A stretch of 16,683 bases of DNA from an uncultured Muribaculaceae bacterium (GCA_910579105.1 CAJTRT010000043.1:1-16683); one strand, 5' to 3'; counted from the first letter of the stretch, positions 6,743 to 14,280 are shown. Program-made: numbers and translations. Notes: generated by a model from the letters alone, not told the origin.

Positions 6743-8596
6743 TTAGAGGTCGACGTTCTGGTTGACGATCTTCCAGGAGAGGATGTTGATGTCTACGCCG
6801 AGGTAGTACAGGGGATCCTGCGGGCCCTGGGGAATCAGCACTTCGTCGGGGTTGAACACGCCGAAGCCCACTTTCGAGAAGCTGTTGATGGTCAGGTTGT
6901 AGTAGTGGTTGCGCACCACGCCGTAGTAGCCTTCCTTGCCGGCGTTGGCTGCGGTGCCCTTGTGCTCGACGGGGATGTAGTAGACGTTCATACCCCCCTT
7001 GTAGGCGGTGGCCACGTACTCCGCGTCGGCGGCGGGCTGGTTGTCAGCCAGCTTGGTTTTCAGGTCGCTGATATTGGCGGGTTCGAATTTCACGTGCTCG
7101 GCCTCGGTCTCGGTGGCGGGCACGATGACTTTCTTGTAGACCTCGGCGGTCTCGTCAGCGACTACGACGTGCACCTGGCCGGTCTTTGTGCCCTGTGCCT
7201 CGAGCTTGAAGAACGCGGGGGTCACCTGCTCGTAGCCGTCGCCACCGGCGTTCAGCTTGGTGTAGAAGTTGAGGTTGTCCTTGTTGCCACCCTCGATCTT
7301 GTCGAGGATGTACTGGATGTAGGAATCCTCGAGGTAGAGCACGCCGTGGTAGTTCACCATGTCGAGCTTGTTGCCGTTGGCGTCGCAGATGTTGGTCTTG
7401 AGCACGACGTGGGTGGTCTGCGAGGTGATCACGCTCTTGTCTGTGCCGGTATTGTTGGTGGCGAACAGGCTCTTGGCGTCGTTGGTGTTCTCGTTGCAGT
7501 AGTCGTAGCCGCCGAGGGTCTTGTTGTCGGTACCCCATTTGGTGTATACCAGACCGAGGGCGTCGGCGGCGGTGCTGCCGGTGACGTTGGCTACGGGGTT
7601 CTGTCCGTAAACCGCGGACTCAGCCCAGAAGCTGCGGAAGTAGTCGGGTTTGGCCCAGTCGGTGGCGGTGCCGAAAGGAGCGGCGGTCTGCCAGCCGGAG
7701 GAGAGCTGCTTCGACATGTAGGCCTTGTTGGCTGTGCCGCTGAGGTTCCAGCCGAGCACCTCGATGTAGAGGTCGGTGGTTGCGGTCTGGTCGGGGTTCT
7801 CCTGGTCGTTGGGCTTGCCGGCGACGGTCTGTGTGAGCTTGTAGAGGGTGTGTTCTACGCCATCCTTGTCGGTTCCCTTGACAGCTTTCGCGGCAAGAGT
7901 CTCTGCGAGAGAGAGCTTCACCTTGGCGGCGAGGCGCTCCACGTAGATCTTCACCGCCTGGCCGTCGGTGGTAGCCGCGTCGGGAGTGGTGTAGAAGTCG
8001 GTCGACTCGAGCTTGGTGGCGTAGGGATACTTGTTGTCGTGGTTCTTTTCGCCGTTTCCGGTGGTGCTGAAATACGACGAGGTGCTCATCACCATGTTGC
8101 CGCTGGCACCGTACGATGCGAGTTTCTTGGCGGTTGCCTCGATGGTCGATTCCGGTGCGAAGTTGGGATCATTGAGAACGGTGATCATATATTCGGGCCA
8201 CCCTTTCTCGGTGAGGCCTTCGAGCACGAGGATGTTGTCGCTGCCCATGTACTCGATGTTCTCGTCAATGGGATCGTCCTCTTTGAAGTTGGGATTCACC
8301 ATCTTCCCTTTGAGCACGAAAGTGCCGGTGCCGTCGAAGAAGAAGAACTGGGCGCTGGTAACCGCGTGCTCGTTTTCGATGCCGTCCTCGTAGTTGCCGA
8401 GGTCGCTCGATTTGGAGGCGGGAGCGCCGTAGACGTCGTTGACGTCGCCGATGCTGATTTTCATGTAGGCCGTGTCGCCGACGGGGCCGTTGGGGCCGAC
8501 GGGCTGCTTGCCACCGTCCATGGGCTCCTCGGAAGAGCAGGCGGAGAGCATCGCGATCGCCGCGAAAGAGGCGAGAAGTCTGCTTACTTTTTTCAT
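6743..8596 (-). CDS. Mfa1 family fimbrial major (shaft) subunit
   Basis: It encodes 617 residues and is the structural subunit of the fimbrial shaft. The start is the ATG of MKKVSRLL, giving a short signal peptide with lipobox LSAC and Cys20. Residues 42-50 (TAYMKISIGD) look like the first beta strand. The next basic site, SK at 61-62, lies where maturation proteases cut related pilins. The C-terminus is diagnostic: VVRNHYYNLTINS (561-573), then GVDINILSWKIVNQNVDL, a beta-strand pair seen at the end of Mfa1-type subunits and expected to take part in strand exchange. The leader upstream of the ATG is A/U-rich with no Shine-Dalgarno, typical of strongly translated Bacteroidales genes. It is preceded by the DUF3868 gene (71-base gap) and followed by strong hairpins. 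It is slightly longer than P. gingivalis Mfa1. Confidence 0.92.
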   Translation of the reverse strand: MKKVSRLLASFAAIAMLSACSSEEPMDGGKQPVGPNGPVGDTAYMKISIGDVNDVYGAPASKSSDLGNYEDGIENEHAVTSAQFFFFDGTGTFVLKGKMVNPNFKEDDPIDENIEYMGSDNILVLEGLTEKGWPEYMITVLNDPNFAPESTIEATAKKLASYGASGNMVMSTSSYFSTTGNGEKNHDNKYPYATKLESTDFYTTPDAATTDGQAVKIYVERLAAKVKLSLAETLAAKAVKGTDKDGVEHTLYKLTQTVAGKPNDQENPDQTATTDLYIEVLGWNLSGTANKAYMSKQLSSGWQTAAPFGTATDWAKPDYFRSFWAESAVYGQNPVANVTGSTAADALGLVYTKWGTDNKTLGGYDYCNENTNDAKSLFATNNTGTDKSVITSQTTHVVLKTNICDANGNKLDMVNYHGVLYLEDSYIQYILDKIEGGNKDNLNFYTKLNAGGDGYEQVTPAFFKLEAQGTKTGQVHVVVADETAEVYKKVIVPATETEAEHVKFEPANISDLKTKLADNQPAADAEYVATAYKGGMNVYYIPVEHKGTAANAGKEGYYGVVRNHYYNLTINSFSKVGFGVFNPDEVLIPQGPQDPLYYLGVDINILSWKIVNQNVDL

Positions 8597-8667
8597 TGTA
8601 ATTGGTTTAGAGATGTTTATAATTTTGTTGATTGTTTTATTCCGTTTCGGAGGCCGGGGGGCGGGGG

Positions 8668-10146
8668 TTACTTCCCGCTTTTTTCCGGCTCTATGAGGTA
8701 TTCCACGGTGGGGGCGTTGATCAGCGCCTCGAGCTTGGCAAGCTCCTCGGCGGCGATGTCGAGGCCTCGGTCAGCGGCGGCGCGCATCAGGTCGCGGGCG
8801 CGGAGGTTGTCGCCGGTGCGGGCGGCCAGCACTCCTCGGGCGTAGACGCTCTCGGGGGTGTCGCCGGCGTTGGCCAGGTAGGCCGCGGCGGCGTTGAGGT
8901 CGCCGCGCTCCATGGATATGTTGGCGGCGTTGAGGTTGGCGGCCTCGTCGCGCGGGTGTATCTTGACGGCCGTCATGAACACCTCTTTATACTCCGGGCT
9001 GTCGACGGGGTATGTGGCGGCTATGCGCTGGAAGTCGACGGGGCGCAGGCGGTCGGGGGTCGAGGTGTAGACGCGTTTCAGCTCCTCGATGTCGACATAG
9101 GTGCGTATGCGGTATTTGACGGTGTAGTCGGAGTGGCGCAGGGCCGGATACACGCTGTCGAGCATCAGCTTGTACTCCTGTGGGAAGCGGCGGCGCAGCT
9201 CGTGGTCCTTGGGGTCCGGCTCCATCTTCGAGTCGATCACCTCGAGGATTTCGGCGCGGTGGGGGAGGGCGCATTTCTCCACCCAGGCGCGGAGGCCCGC
9301 CCAGTCCTCCGGCTCGTAGTCGGTCGACATGATCTCGGGGTCGAAGTGGTAGTGCTCGCGCACATATTCTTTAAGGGCGGCCGTGCGGCCCATGGCCAGG
9401 CGCACGTTGTTGGAGTAGGAGCCTTCGGGCGAGGCGAAGCCCTTGATGGTGACGCGGGTGATTGTGGCGTCGGGGTCGTCCTTCACCTTGTCGATTGTGG
9501 CGATGATTTTCGCCAGCTCGGCCTTGTTGCCGCGGTACCAGGGGCGGATTTCTGTGCGGTTGACGATGAAGTCGACGAAGGCGCGCCCCTCGGCGCTGCG
9601 CTCGATGGTGCTGTCGCTCAGCAGGGCCACGTAGCGGTGGGCCGGGCGCGCGGGCTTCTGCTCGAAGTCGAGCAGGGCCAGCGGGGTCTCCTCCTGGGGC
9701 ACCGGGGCGTCGCAGCAGTTGGCCACTTCCTCGCGCATGACGACCTTGGCGCGGTTCATCCAGGGCTGGAAGGGGACCTCGCGGCGGTACTCGATCTGTT
9801 CCTTGGACCCGGCGTGGAACACTTTCTCCCCCTCGGCGAGGTCGTCGTTGCGCAGGTGGGAGTAGTAGCGGTTGCGGCCGGCCACCCTGATGGAGGGGAG
9901 CGCCAGGGAGTCGGCGCTGTCGAGCGCCCGGACAACCGGGGTGAAGAGCACCTCGCGGTCGCGCCCTGGATTGACGCTCCGGGGGTTGATGTCGAGCGCC
10001 ACGGTGAGCTCGCCGTCGTGGCGCGCCACCTTGATGTCGCTCACTTTCAGCGAGCGGGCCTCGGCTGTCTGGAGGCCGGCCGGGAGCGCCGCCAGGAGTG
10101 AGAGGGCGATGGCGGCTATGTGTGTCGTTGCCGTATGTTTTTTCAT
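8668..10146 (-). CDS. DUF3868 / OmpA-like periplasmic fimbrial accessory protein
   Basis: It encodes 492 residues. The start is the ATG at 10146, eleven bases after the DUF3575 stop, because it opens a good signal peptide (MKKH, hydrophobic 9-24, likely cut near AEA at 28-30). A reading frame extends further upstream but overlaps the DUF3575 gene. Residues about 30-160 fit the DUF3868 N-terminal region. Residues about 195-262 are OmpA-C-like: VTIKGFASPEG (232-242), then N-N-V-R-L and RTAALKEYV, the usual peptidoglycan-binding layout. Residues about 395-475 are alanine-rich helical pairs resembling TPR units. A CC pair stands at 144-145. Proteins of this type accompany DUF3575 proteins in Bacteroidales fimbrial loci and may tie the outer-membrane part to peptidoglycan. 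The role is inferred from family and position. Confidence 0.87.
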   Translation of the reverse strand: MKKHTATTHIAAIALSLLAALPAGLQTAEARSLKVSDIKVARHDGELTVALDINPRSVNPGRDREVLFTPVVRALDSADSLALPSIRVAGRNRYYSHLRNDDLAEGEKVFHAGSKEQIEYRREVPFQPWMNRAKVVMREEVANCCDAPVPQEETPLALLDFEQKPARPAHRYVALLSDSTIERSAEGRAFVDFIVNRTEIRPWYRGNKAELAKIIATIDKVKDDPDATITRVTIKGFASPEGSYSNNVRLAMGRTAALKEYVREHYHFDPEIMSTDYEPEDWAGLRAWVEKCALPHRAEILEVIDSKMEPDPKDHELRRRFPQEYKLMLDSVYPALRHSDYTVKYRIRTYVDIEELKRVYTSTPDRLRPVDFQRIAATYPVDSPEYKEVFMTAVKIHPRDEAANLNAANISMERGDLNAAAAYLANAGDTPESVYARGVLAARTGDNLRARDLMRAAADRGLDIAAEELAKLEALINAPTVEYLIEPEKSGK

Positions 10147-10157
10147 ATGTTGAAGTC

Positions 10158-10739
10158 TCAGAATGTGTAAACCAGGTTCAGGGCGGCCTTGGTGACGCCG
10201 AAATAGTTGTGGGGGACGCCCGTGCGGACGCGCTGGCCGCAGTCGGCGCACTCGTAGACGTCGGAGCGGGTGTAGACCCACCCGATGCCTATCTCCGCCT
10301 CGAAGTTCCAGTGGCGGTCGAGGATCCATGAGTAGCCGTAGGCTATGCCCGCGCCGGCCATCCATCCCTGGTAGCGGTGGTCTTTGAGCTTGCCGAAGTC
10401 GGTGCCCAGGAAGCTGAAATCCATGTCGAGGTTGCCGAAGTTGTACTGGCCCCCGAGCAGGTGTGCCCCGACGAAGTGGCCCGAGAAGGCCTGGCAGAAC
10501 CAGTAGCGGGCCTCGGGCTGCGCGAGCCAGTGCTTCCAGCGGCGGCCGTCGACAGTCCACGCGTTGAGGTTCGCGCTGAGGTCGGCCGTCCATTTCGGGG
10601 CGAGCCTGGCCTCGATGCCCCCGTTGAGGGTGAGGGTGGCGTCGTAAAGAAGATTGGTTTTTATGGCGACGTTCTGCGCTACGGCCGACAAGGCGCACAG
10701 TAGCAAAGCGAGAATCGTTGCCCGGACTCTTATTCTCAT
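10158..10739 (-). CDS. DUF3575 outer-membrane beta-barrel protein
   Basis: It encodes 193 residues and is the first gene of the fimbrial operon. The start is the ATG of MRIRVRAT, followed by a hydrophobic signal (about 8-18) and likely cleavage after AVAQ (19-22). The mature part begins NVAIKTNLLYDATLTLNGGIE, the typical opening of DUF3575 proteins. It continues with alternating aromatic and small residues (GWMAGAGIAYGYSWIL, NFEAEIGIGWVYTRSD) and ends in VYTF, an aromatic C-terminus usual for outer-membrane barrels. CADC (about 161-164) could form a disulfide or bind metal in the loop before the last strand. Eleven bases separate it from the DUF3868 gene. It is probably the outer-membrane partner of that protein; a direct role in secretion or assembly is not shown by the sequence. 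Confidence 0.87.
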   Translation of the reverse strand: MRIRVRATILALLLCALSAVAQNVAIKTNLLYDATLTLNGGIEARLAPKWTADLSANLNAWTVDGRRWKHWLAQPEARYWFCQAFSGHFVGAHLLGGQYNFGNLDMDFSFLGTDFGKLKDHRYQGWMAGAGIAYGYSWILDRHWNFEAEIGIGWVYTRSDVYECADCGQRVRTGVPHNYFGVTKAALNLVYTF

Positions 10740-10829
10740 AAGCTGAATGCCTGGTGTGATTCTTAGTATAGCGAAAGAATTATGCAGAAATGTGATCTAA
10801 TCAAGCGCGCAAGATTCTTTACAAGTGTG

Positions 10830-10888
10830 CAAAATTACCAAAAATGGTGATTTTTACCCCCCCTATTTTGCGTTAAAATATGTTAACA
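10830..10888 (-). promoter_or_regulatory. Proximal promoter of the fimbrial operon (copy A)
   Basis: On the minus strand it reads TGTTAACA, three bases, TTTAAC, eight bases, GGGGGGG, TAAAA, fourteen bases, then TAATTTTG. The last element (10830-10837) fits the Bacteroidales -7 consensus TAnnTTTG. The expected -33 TTTG is replaced by the G-tract, which ends 19 bases before the TA. Transcription would start near 10824, about 85 bases before the DUF3575 gene. The GTTAAM words at 10872 and 10882 are ten bases apart, one helical turn, suggesting an activator site. Confidence 0.6.
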
Positions 10889-11113
10889 GCAACAAACTAT
10901 AACATTGGTTAAATGAGTGGTGTTGTAGCTGTTGCGTCAACAGATTCCCGCTCGGAGGCGCCCCTCGCGGCGTGCCCTGGAGCCGTTCCGGGGCACGGGG
11001 CCGCTGCCTGGCGCCGCCATTTCTGAATATTCGTTGTTTCGCGTATAGTCAACTCACGGATGTCCCCGCGAACTGCCGGATGCCTCCTGGCGTTTCCTCG
11101 GGATTCCGGGCTG

Positions 11114-11168
11114 CAAAGTTAGTGAGAATATCCCGTTTTACCCCCCCATTTGTTAAATTGTGTTAACA
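11114..11168 (-). promoter_or_regulatory. Distal promoter-like array (copy B)
   Basis: The elements and order match copy A: TGTTAACA, three bases, TTTAAC, four bases, GGGGGGG, TAAAA, exactly fourteen bases, then TAACTTTG (11114-11121). Only the spacer before the G-tract differs (four against eight bases). It points toward the fimbrial operon with a leader of about 370 bases. It lies downstream of the 11253-11993 gene, so it cannot serve that gene. Confidence 0.55.
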
Positions 11169-11228
11169 ATATGGCGCTTCATCCCCTCGTCAACCCCCTC
11201 CCGCTCCATTCCTCTATCGTTTCATCTA

Positions 11229-11246
11229 TCGCCCCCGCCGGGGCGA
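11229..11246 (-). terminator. Possible terminator of the secreted-protein gene
   Basis: TCGCCCC (11229-11235) and GGGGCGA (11240-11246) form a perfect seven-bp stem with a four-base loop, six bases past the stop codon. The bases that follow on the minus strand (TAGATGAAAC) lack a U-run, so termination strength is doubtful. Confidence 0.35.
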
Positions 11247-11252
11247 GGCGTG

Positions 11253-11993
11253 TCAGCGGACGGCTTTCTCCGCCGAGCCGTCGCCATATAGGAGTATATG
11301 GGGCTGCCCCGGGAGGGGCGCCTCGATGAGGCGCCCGCTGAGGTCGTAGGTGCGGATCGGCGCCGCGGGCCGCGCGGCTGCCGCGGCTGTTTCGTCGGAT
11401 GATGTCTTGGATTCGCCGAGCGAGTAGACGCGGGTGCGGTAGGTGGTTGCAGCCGAAGTGCCTTCCCTGTGGTAGTCGAAATACAGAATCACAATTGATG
11501 GTTTGTCGTTTATTTTGTAAATCGGCCCCATCATATTGATTGTTTGCGACGCTGTGCCGAGGTCGAAAAGTAGGCTTCCGTCGCGCGCGTCGAAGGCCTG
11601 GGCTTTGGCATAACCCGGTTCGCCGTAATTGGTGGCTGTGGCGGTGAAGGAGACGATAAAGAACGGAACCTCGCCGTTAATCCTCATGCTCGGGCTGAAC
11701 GACACGCTGCCGGGCTTGTAGCCGTCGGGGACGGCGTAGGTCACCTGGTAGTCGTCGCGTATGGAATAGTCCTCGTTGTAGGTCATCAGCGACAGCGTGT
11801 TGCCCTCGGCAGAAATCAGCGGTGAGTAGAAATAGCGGTCGTCGTCAGCCTCAGTGTAGACGGGGAAGTTCAGCGGCGAGTAGTAGCCCTCGAACTCGTG
11901 CTCAAGCGTCAGCGCCGGAGCCGTTTCCGCACCCGCCGCCCTGAGGCACAGGACTGCCGCCGCGGCAAGAATGGAGAATAGTCTCGTTTTCAT
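11253..11993 (-). CDS. Secreted protein with a T9SS-like C-terminal tail
   Basis: It encodes 246 residues, and I recognise no enzymatic family. MKTRLFSILAAAAVLCL begins a signal peptide, probably cut near RAAGA (18-22). Residues 25-190 are rich in Tyr, Phe and alternating strands (YFYSPLISAEGNTLSLM, PSIVILYFDY) and look like a small beta-rich domain. An Ala/Pro/Ser linker (about 195-212) leads to a short tail, IRTYDLSGRLIEAPLPGQ at 213-230 then ILLYGDG, which matches the pattern of Bacteroidota type A sorting domains (YDLSGR, then P-G, then a hydrophobic strand and a terminal basic residue). It is therefore likely exported by the type IX system. The start codon lies inside a perfect 14-bp palindrome (11991-12004). 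It is on the same strand as the fimbrial operon, but a 513-base control region separates them, so it is probably a separate unit. Confidence 0.8.
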   Translation of the reverse strand: MKTRLFSILAAAAVLCLRAAGAETAPALTLEHEFEGYYSPLNFPVYTEADDDRYFYSPLISAEGNTLSLMTYNEDYSIRDDYQVTYAVPDGYKPGSVSFSPSMRINGEVPFFIVSFTATATNYGEPGYAKAQAFDARDGSLLFDLGTASQTINMMGPIYKINDKPSIVILYFDYHREGTSAATTYRTRVYSLGESKTSSDETAAAAARPAAPIRTYDLSGRLIEAPLPGQPHILLYGDGSAEKAVR

Positions 11994-12083
11994 AAATATT
12001 TATGGAGAGAAGTGGGATATTGTTAGAGCGGACCGGCGCTTATCTACGGATGGCGGTGAGTGACGGTTGCCATTTTTATTAGA

Positions 12084-12116
12084 CTTAAAACCATGACGAG
12101 ATGTCACGGTTTTAAG
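12084..12116 (-). terminator. Hairpin terminator of guaA
   Basis: CTTAAAACC-N-TGAC (12084-12097) pairs over 14 positions with 12103-12116 around a five-base loop. One position is a G-U wobble only in minus-strand RNA (an A-C mismatch on the plus strand), which points to minus-strand use. It lies 37 bases after the guaA stop. The tail TCTAATAAAAATGG is AU-rich but has no long U-run. Confidence 0.6.
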
Positions 12117-12153
12117 CTATGCCTGGTGCCGACAATTCATACGTGGTCGGGGG

Positions 12154-13677
12154 TCATTCCCACTCGATGGTGGCCGGCGGCTTGGAGGAGATGTCGTAGG
12201 TGACGCGGTTGACGCCGCGGACGCGGTTGATGATCTTGTTGGAGACGTCGGCCAGGAAGTCGTAGGGGAGGCGGGCCCAGTCGGCGGTCATGGCGTCGGT
12301 GGAGGTGACGGCGCGGAGCGCGACGGCTCGCTCGTAGGTGCGTTCGTCGCCCATGACGCCCACGCTCTGCACCGGCAGGAGGATCGCCCCGGCCTGCCAT
12401 ACCTGGTCGTAAAGGCCGGCCTCGCGGAGGCCGTTGATGAAGATGGCGTCGGCCTCTTGCAGGACGGCGACCTTCTCGGGGGTCACCTCGCCCAGGACAC
12501 GCACGGCCAGGCCGGGGCCTGGGAAGGGGTGGCGCTTGATGAGGTGTTCGGGCATGCCGAGCTCGCGTCCCACTGCGCGCACCTCGTCCTTGAACAGCAG
12601 CCGCAGGGGCTCGCAGAGGCGCAGGTTCATCTTCTCGGGGAGGCCGCCGACGTTGTGGTGGCTCTTGATGGTGGTGCCGGTGATGGATAGCGACTCGATG
12701 CAGTCGGGGTAGATGGTGCCCTGGGCGAGCCATTTCACGTCCTTCACCTTGTGGGCCTCCTGGTCGAATACGTCGATGAACCCCTTGCCGATGATCTTGC
12801 GCTTGCGCTCGGGATCGGTCACGCCCGCCAACTCGCCGAAGAACTTGGCGGACGCGTCGACGCCGACGACGTTCAGCCCCAGCCCCTCGTAGTCGCGGAG
12901 AACGTCGGCGAACTCGTTCTTGCGGAGCATGCCGTGGTCCACGAAGATGCAGGTGAGGTTCTTACCGATGGCGCGGTTGAGCAGCACGGCGGCCACCGAC
13001 GAGTCGACGCCGCCTGAGAGGCCGAGCACTACCTTGTCGTCGCCCAGCTGCTCGCGGAGGGCGGCCACGGTGGTGTCGATGAACGACGCGGCGCTCCAGT
13101 CCTGCCTGCCGCCGCAGATGCCGACTACGAAGTTGCGCAGCAGGACGGTGCCGATGGTAGAGTGGTAGACCTCCGGATGGAACTGCACCCCCCACGTCCG
13201 TTCCCCCTCCACGCGGTAGGCGGCTATGGCCACCTTGTCGGTCGAGGCGATGGCTCGGAATCCGGCGGGGACGGAGGTTATGGTGTCGCCGTGGCTCATC
13301 CACACCTGCGCTCCCGGCTCGATGCCCGCCATGAGGGGGTCGGCCTGGTCGACCTTTTCGAGGATCGCGCGGCCGTATTCGCGCGAGGCGGCCGGCTCGA
13401 CGGTGCCCCCGTCGGTGTAGGCCATGAACTGCGCGCCGTAGCAGATGCCGAGCACCGGCAGGTGGCCGCGGATGCCGTCCAGTTCCGTCTTGAAGGCCTT
13501 TTCGTCATAGACCGAGAAGGGGGAGCCGGAGAGGATCACGCCGATTACCGACTCGTCGCCCCGGGGGAACTTGTTGTAGGGAACGATCTCGCAATACATG
13601 TTGAGTTCGCGCACGCGGCGCCCTATGAGCTGGGTTGTCTGCGAGCCGAAGTCAAGGATGATGATTTTTTCCTGCAT
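12154..13677 (-). CDS. guaA: GMP synthase (glutamine-hydrolysing)
   Basis: It encodes 507 residues of a cytosolic enzyme. It converts XMP to GMP using ATP and ammonia from glutamine, the last step of guanine nucleotide synthesis. The N-terminal class I glutamine amidotransferase starts IIILDFGSQTTQLIGRRVRE (5-24). It has the nucleophile in GICYGAQ (Cys79) and the catalytic pair in FHPEVYHS (His167, Glu169). The ATP-pyrophosphatase domain has the P-loop GLSGGVDSS (219-227). The C-terminal dimerisation domain ends in the family signature SSKPPATIEWE. Length and motifs are complete, so it should be active. The start is the ATG of MQEKIIIL; the leader to the next plausible promoter is short. It is divergent from the toxin-antitoxin pair upstream and followed by a hairpin terminator. 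Confidence 0.98.
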   Translation of the reverse strand: MQEKIIILDFGSQTTQLIGRRVRELNMYCEIVPYNKFPRGDESVIGVILSGSPFSVYDEKAFKTELDGIRGHLPVLGICYGAQFMAYTDGGTVEPAASREYGRAILEKVDQADPLMAGIEPGAQVWMSHGDTITSVPAGFRAIASTDKVAIAAYRVEGERTWGVQFHPEVYHSTIGTVLLRNFVVGICGGRQDWSAASFIDTTVAALREQLGDDKVVLGLSGGVDSSVAAVLLNRAIGKNLTCIFVDHGMLRKNEFADVLRDYEGLGLNVVGVDASAKFFGELAGVTDPERKRKIIGKGFIDVFDQEAHKVKDVKWLAQGTIYPDCIESLSITGTTIKSHHNVGGLPEKMNLRLCEPLRLLFKDEVRAVGRELGMPEHLIKRHPFPGPGLAVRVLGEVTPEKVAVLQEADAIFINGLREAGLYDQVWQAGAILLPVQSVGVMGDERTYERAVALRAVTSTDAMTADWARLPYDFLADVSNKIINRVRGVNRVTYDISSKPPATIEWE

Positions 13678-13765
13678 AACGTAGGGTGGGGTGTTGTTTT
13701 CTGTTCTTCCGCGAAGTTACGCGTTTTTCGCGATGTGCCGGGAGGGTTTATCCGGAAATTTGTTA

Positions 13766-13773
13766 TATATTTG
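13766..13773 (+). promoter_or_regulatory. -7 element of the toxin-antitoxin promoter
   Basis: TATATTTG fits TAnnTTTG exactly and lies 20 bases before the antitoxin ATG. A TTTA at 13747-13750 is the nearest -33 candidate, but its spacing of 15 bases is short. An inverted repeat, CGCGAA (13710-13715) and TTCGCG (13727-13732), lies upstream in the intergenic region shared with guaA and could be an operator. Confidence 0.5.
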
Positions 13774-13793
13774 CAATCAAAACAATAAGACGT

Positions 13794-13997
13794 ATGACGC
13801 AGATAACCATTAACGTCGAGGACGCATCCATACTCCCGCATCTGAAAAAGATACTGAACGCGATAGAGGGAGTTTCAATAGCCAGGCCGGCGAAAAAGCG
13901 AAAAACCGGTCTCGAGGAGGCGTGCGAGGATGTCCGTGCCGGACGTGTATTCAAGTATGACGGTTCGCGGGACTTGTTCCAGGCTCTCGGCATATGA
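13794..13997 (+). CDS. Antitoxin of a YafQ-type toxin-antitoxin pair
   Basis: It encodes 67 residues. The ATG at 13794 is chosen over an in-frame ATG further upstream because the -7 element at 13766 lies between them, and because MTQITINVED begins a plausible N-terminal strand. The C-terminal part, GLEEACEDVRAGRVFKYDGS (43-62), has the form of the toxin-wrapping tail of RelB/DinJ-like partners (GL-EA-EDV-AGRV). The basic KKRK (39-42) may contribute to DNA binding; the N-terminal half matches no fold I can name. The stop codon overlaps the toxin start as ATGA, a standard coupling that makes antitoxin before toxin. The pair probably represses its own promoter. Confidence 0.85.
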   Translation: MTQITINVEDASILPHLKKILNAIEGVSIARPAKKRKTGLEEACEDVRAGRVFKYDGSRDLFQALGI

Positions 13998-14272
13998 AAT
14001 ATTCGATAGAGACCACCAACCGTTTCAACAAATCGTTCAAGCGCTGCCTGAAACGCGGGCTGAACGTTGATAAGTTCAAGGATGTGGTCGTACTGCTGGA
14101 GAATACGGGGACGCTCCCTTCCCGGTACAGGCCGCATAAGCTGGTCGGCGATTACGCGGGTTTGTGGGAGTGCCATATCGAGCCGGACTGGCTGCTGGTG
14201 TGGGATCAGAATGACACGACGCTGACGTTGCTGTTCATCGATACGGGGACTCATTCCGACCTTTTCGGTTGA
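13994..14272 (+). CDS. yafQ: YafQ family mRNA interferase toxin
   Basis: It encodes 92 residues with a RelE/ParE fold. E. coli YafQ cuts mRNA on the ribosome at in-frame AAA codons followed by A or G. The residues known to matter there have clear counterparts: His48 (RPHKL), His61 (ECHIEPDW), Asp65 (same motif), His87 (GTHSDLF) and Phe91. Length matches the family (92 in E. coli). All catalytic positions are intact, so it is probably an active toxin. It starts inside the antitoxin stop codon, and its own stop is only eight bases from the stop of the converging antiporter gene, with no terminator visible between them. The pair sits alone on the plus strand among minus-strand housekeeping genes, which suggests later insertion. 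Confidence 0.94.
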   Translation: MKYSIETTNRFNKSFKRCLKRGLNVDKFKDVVVLLENTGTLPSRYRPHKLVGDYAGLWECHIEPDWLLVWDQNDTTLTLLFIDTGTHSDLFG

Positions 14273-14280
14273 GAGGCCGT

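Larger units (their letters stand above)
10740..11252. other. Fimbrial operon control region
   Basis: This intergenic stretch of 513 bases lies upstream of the fimbrial operon. It holds two minus-strand promoter-like arrays (10830-10888 and 11114-11168, listed separately) that would give leaders of roughly 85 and 370 bases. Between them lie a GC hairpin (CGTGCCCTGG/CCGGGGCACG, near 10970-10996) and a small palindrome CTGTTG-CGT-CAACAG (10929-10943). No long inverted repeats flank the promoters, so phase inversion is not suggested. A further hairpin sits next to the stop codon of the neighbouring gene. I see no convincing gene here. Confidence 0.7.

Noticed and set aside
6677..8845. A 722-codon plus-strand frame opposite the shaft gene
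   Set aside because: It is a Val/Gly-rich shadow caused by GC-biased codon use on the minus strand. The minus-strand frame has a lipobox and family motifs. The same holds for the long plus-strand frames opposite the tip, DUF3868 and antiporter genes.
10937..11020. A 27-codon minus-strand frame in the long fimbrial leader
   Set aside because: It starts with ATG and would be a leader peptide of the distal promoter, but it has no recognisable composition (no codon run, no membrane segment) and overlaps a GC hairpin. Support is too weak.
10740..11252. Invertible promoter controlling the fimbrial operon
   Set aside because: Phase-variable inversion is common in this order, but the two promoter arrays are direct copies. 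The only inverted repeat nearby (10929-10943) is a six-bp palindrome, too short for a recombinase site pair, and no integrase gene is present.
13712..13719. TAACTTCG as a -7 element for guaA, and TAATTTCG (16526-16533) for the antiporter
   Set aside because: Each differs from TAnnTTTG at one base, and neither has a TTTG 19-21 bases upstream. The second would leave almost no leader. They may be real but are not supported enough to list.
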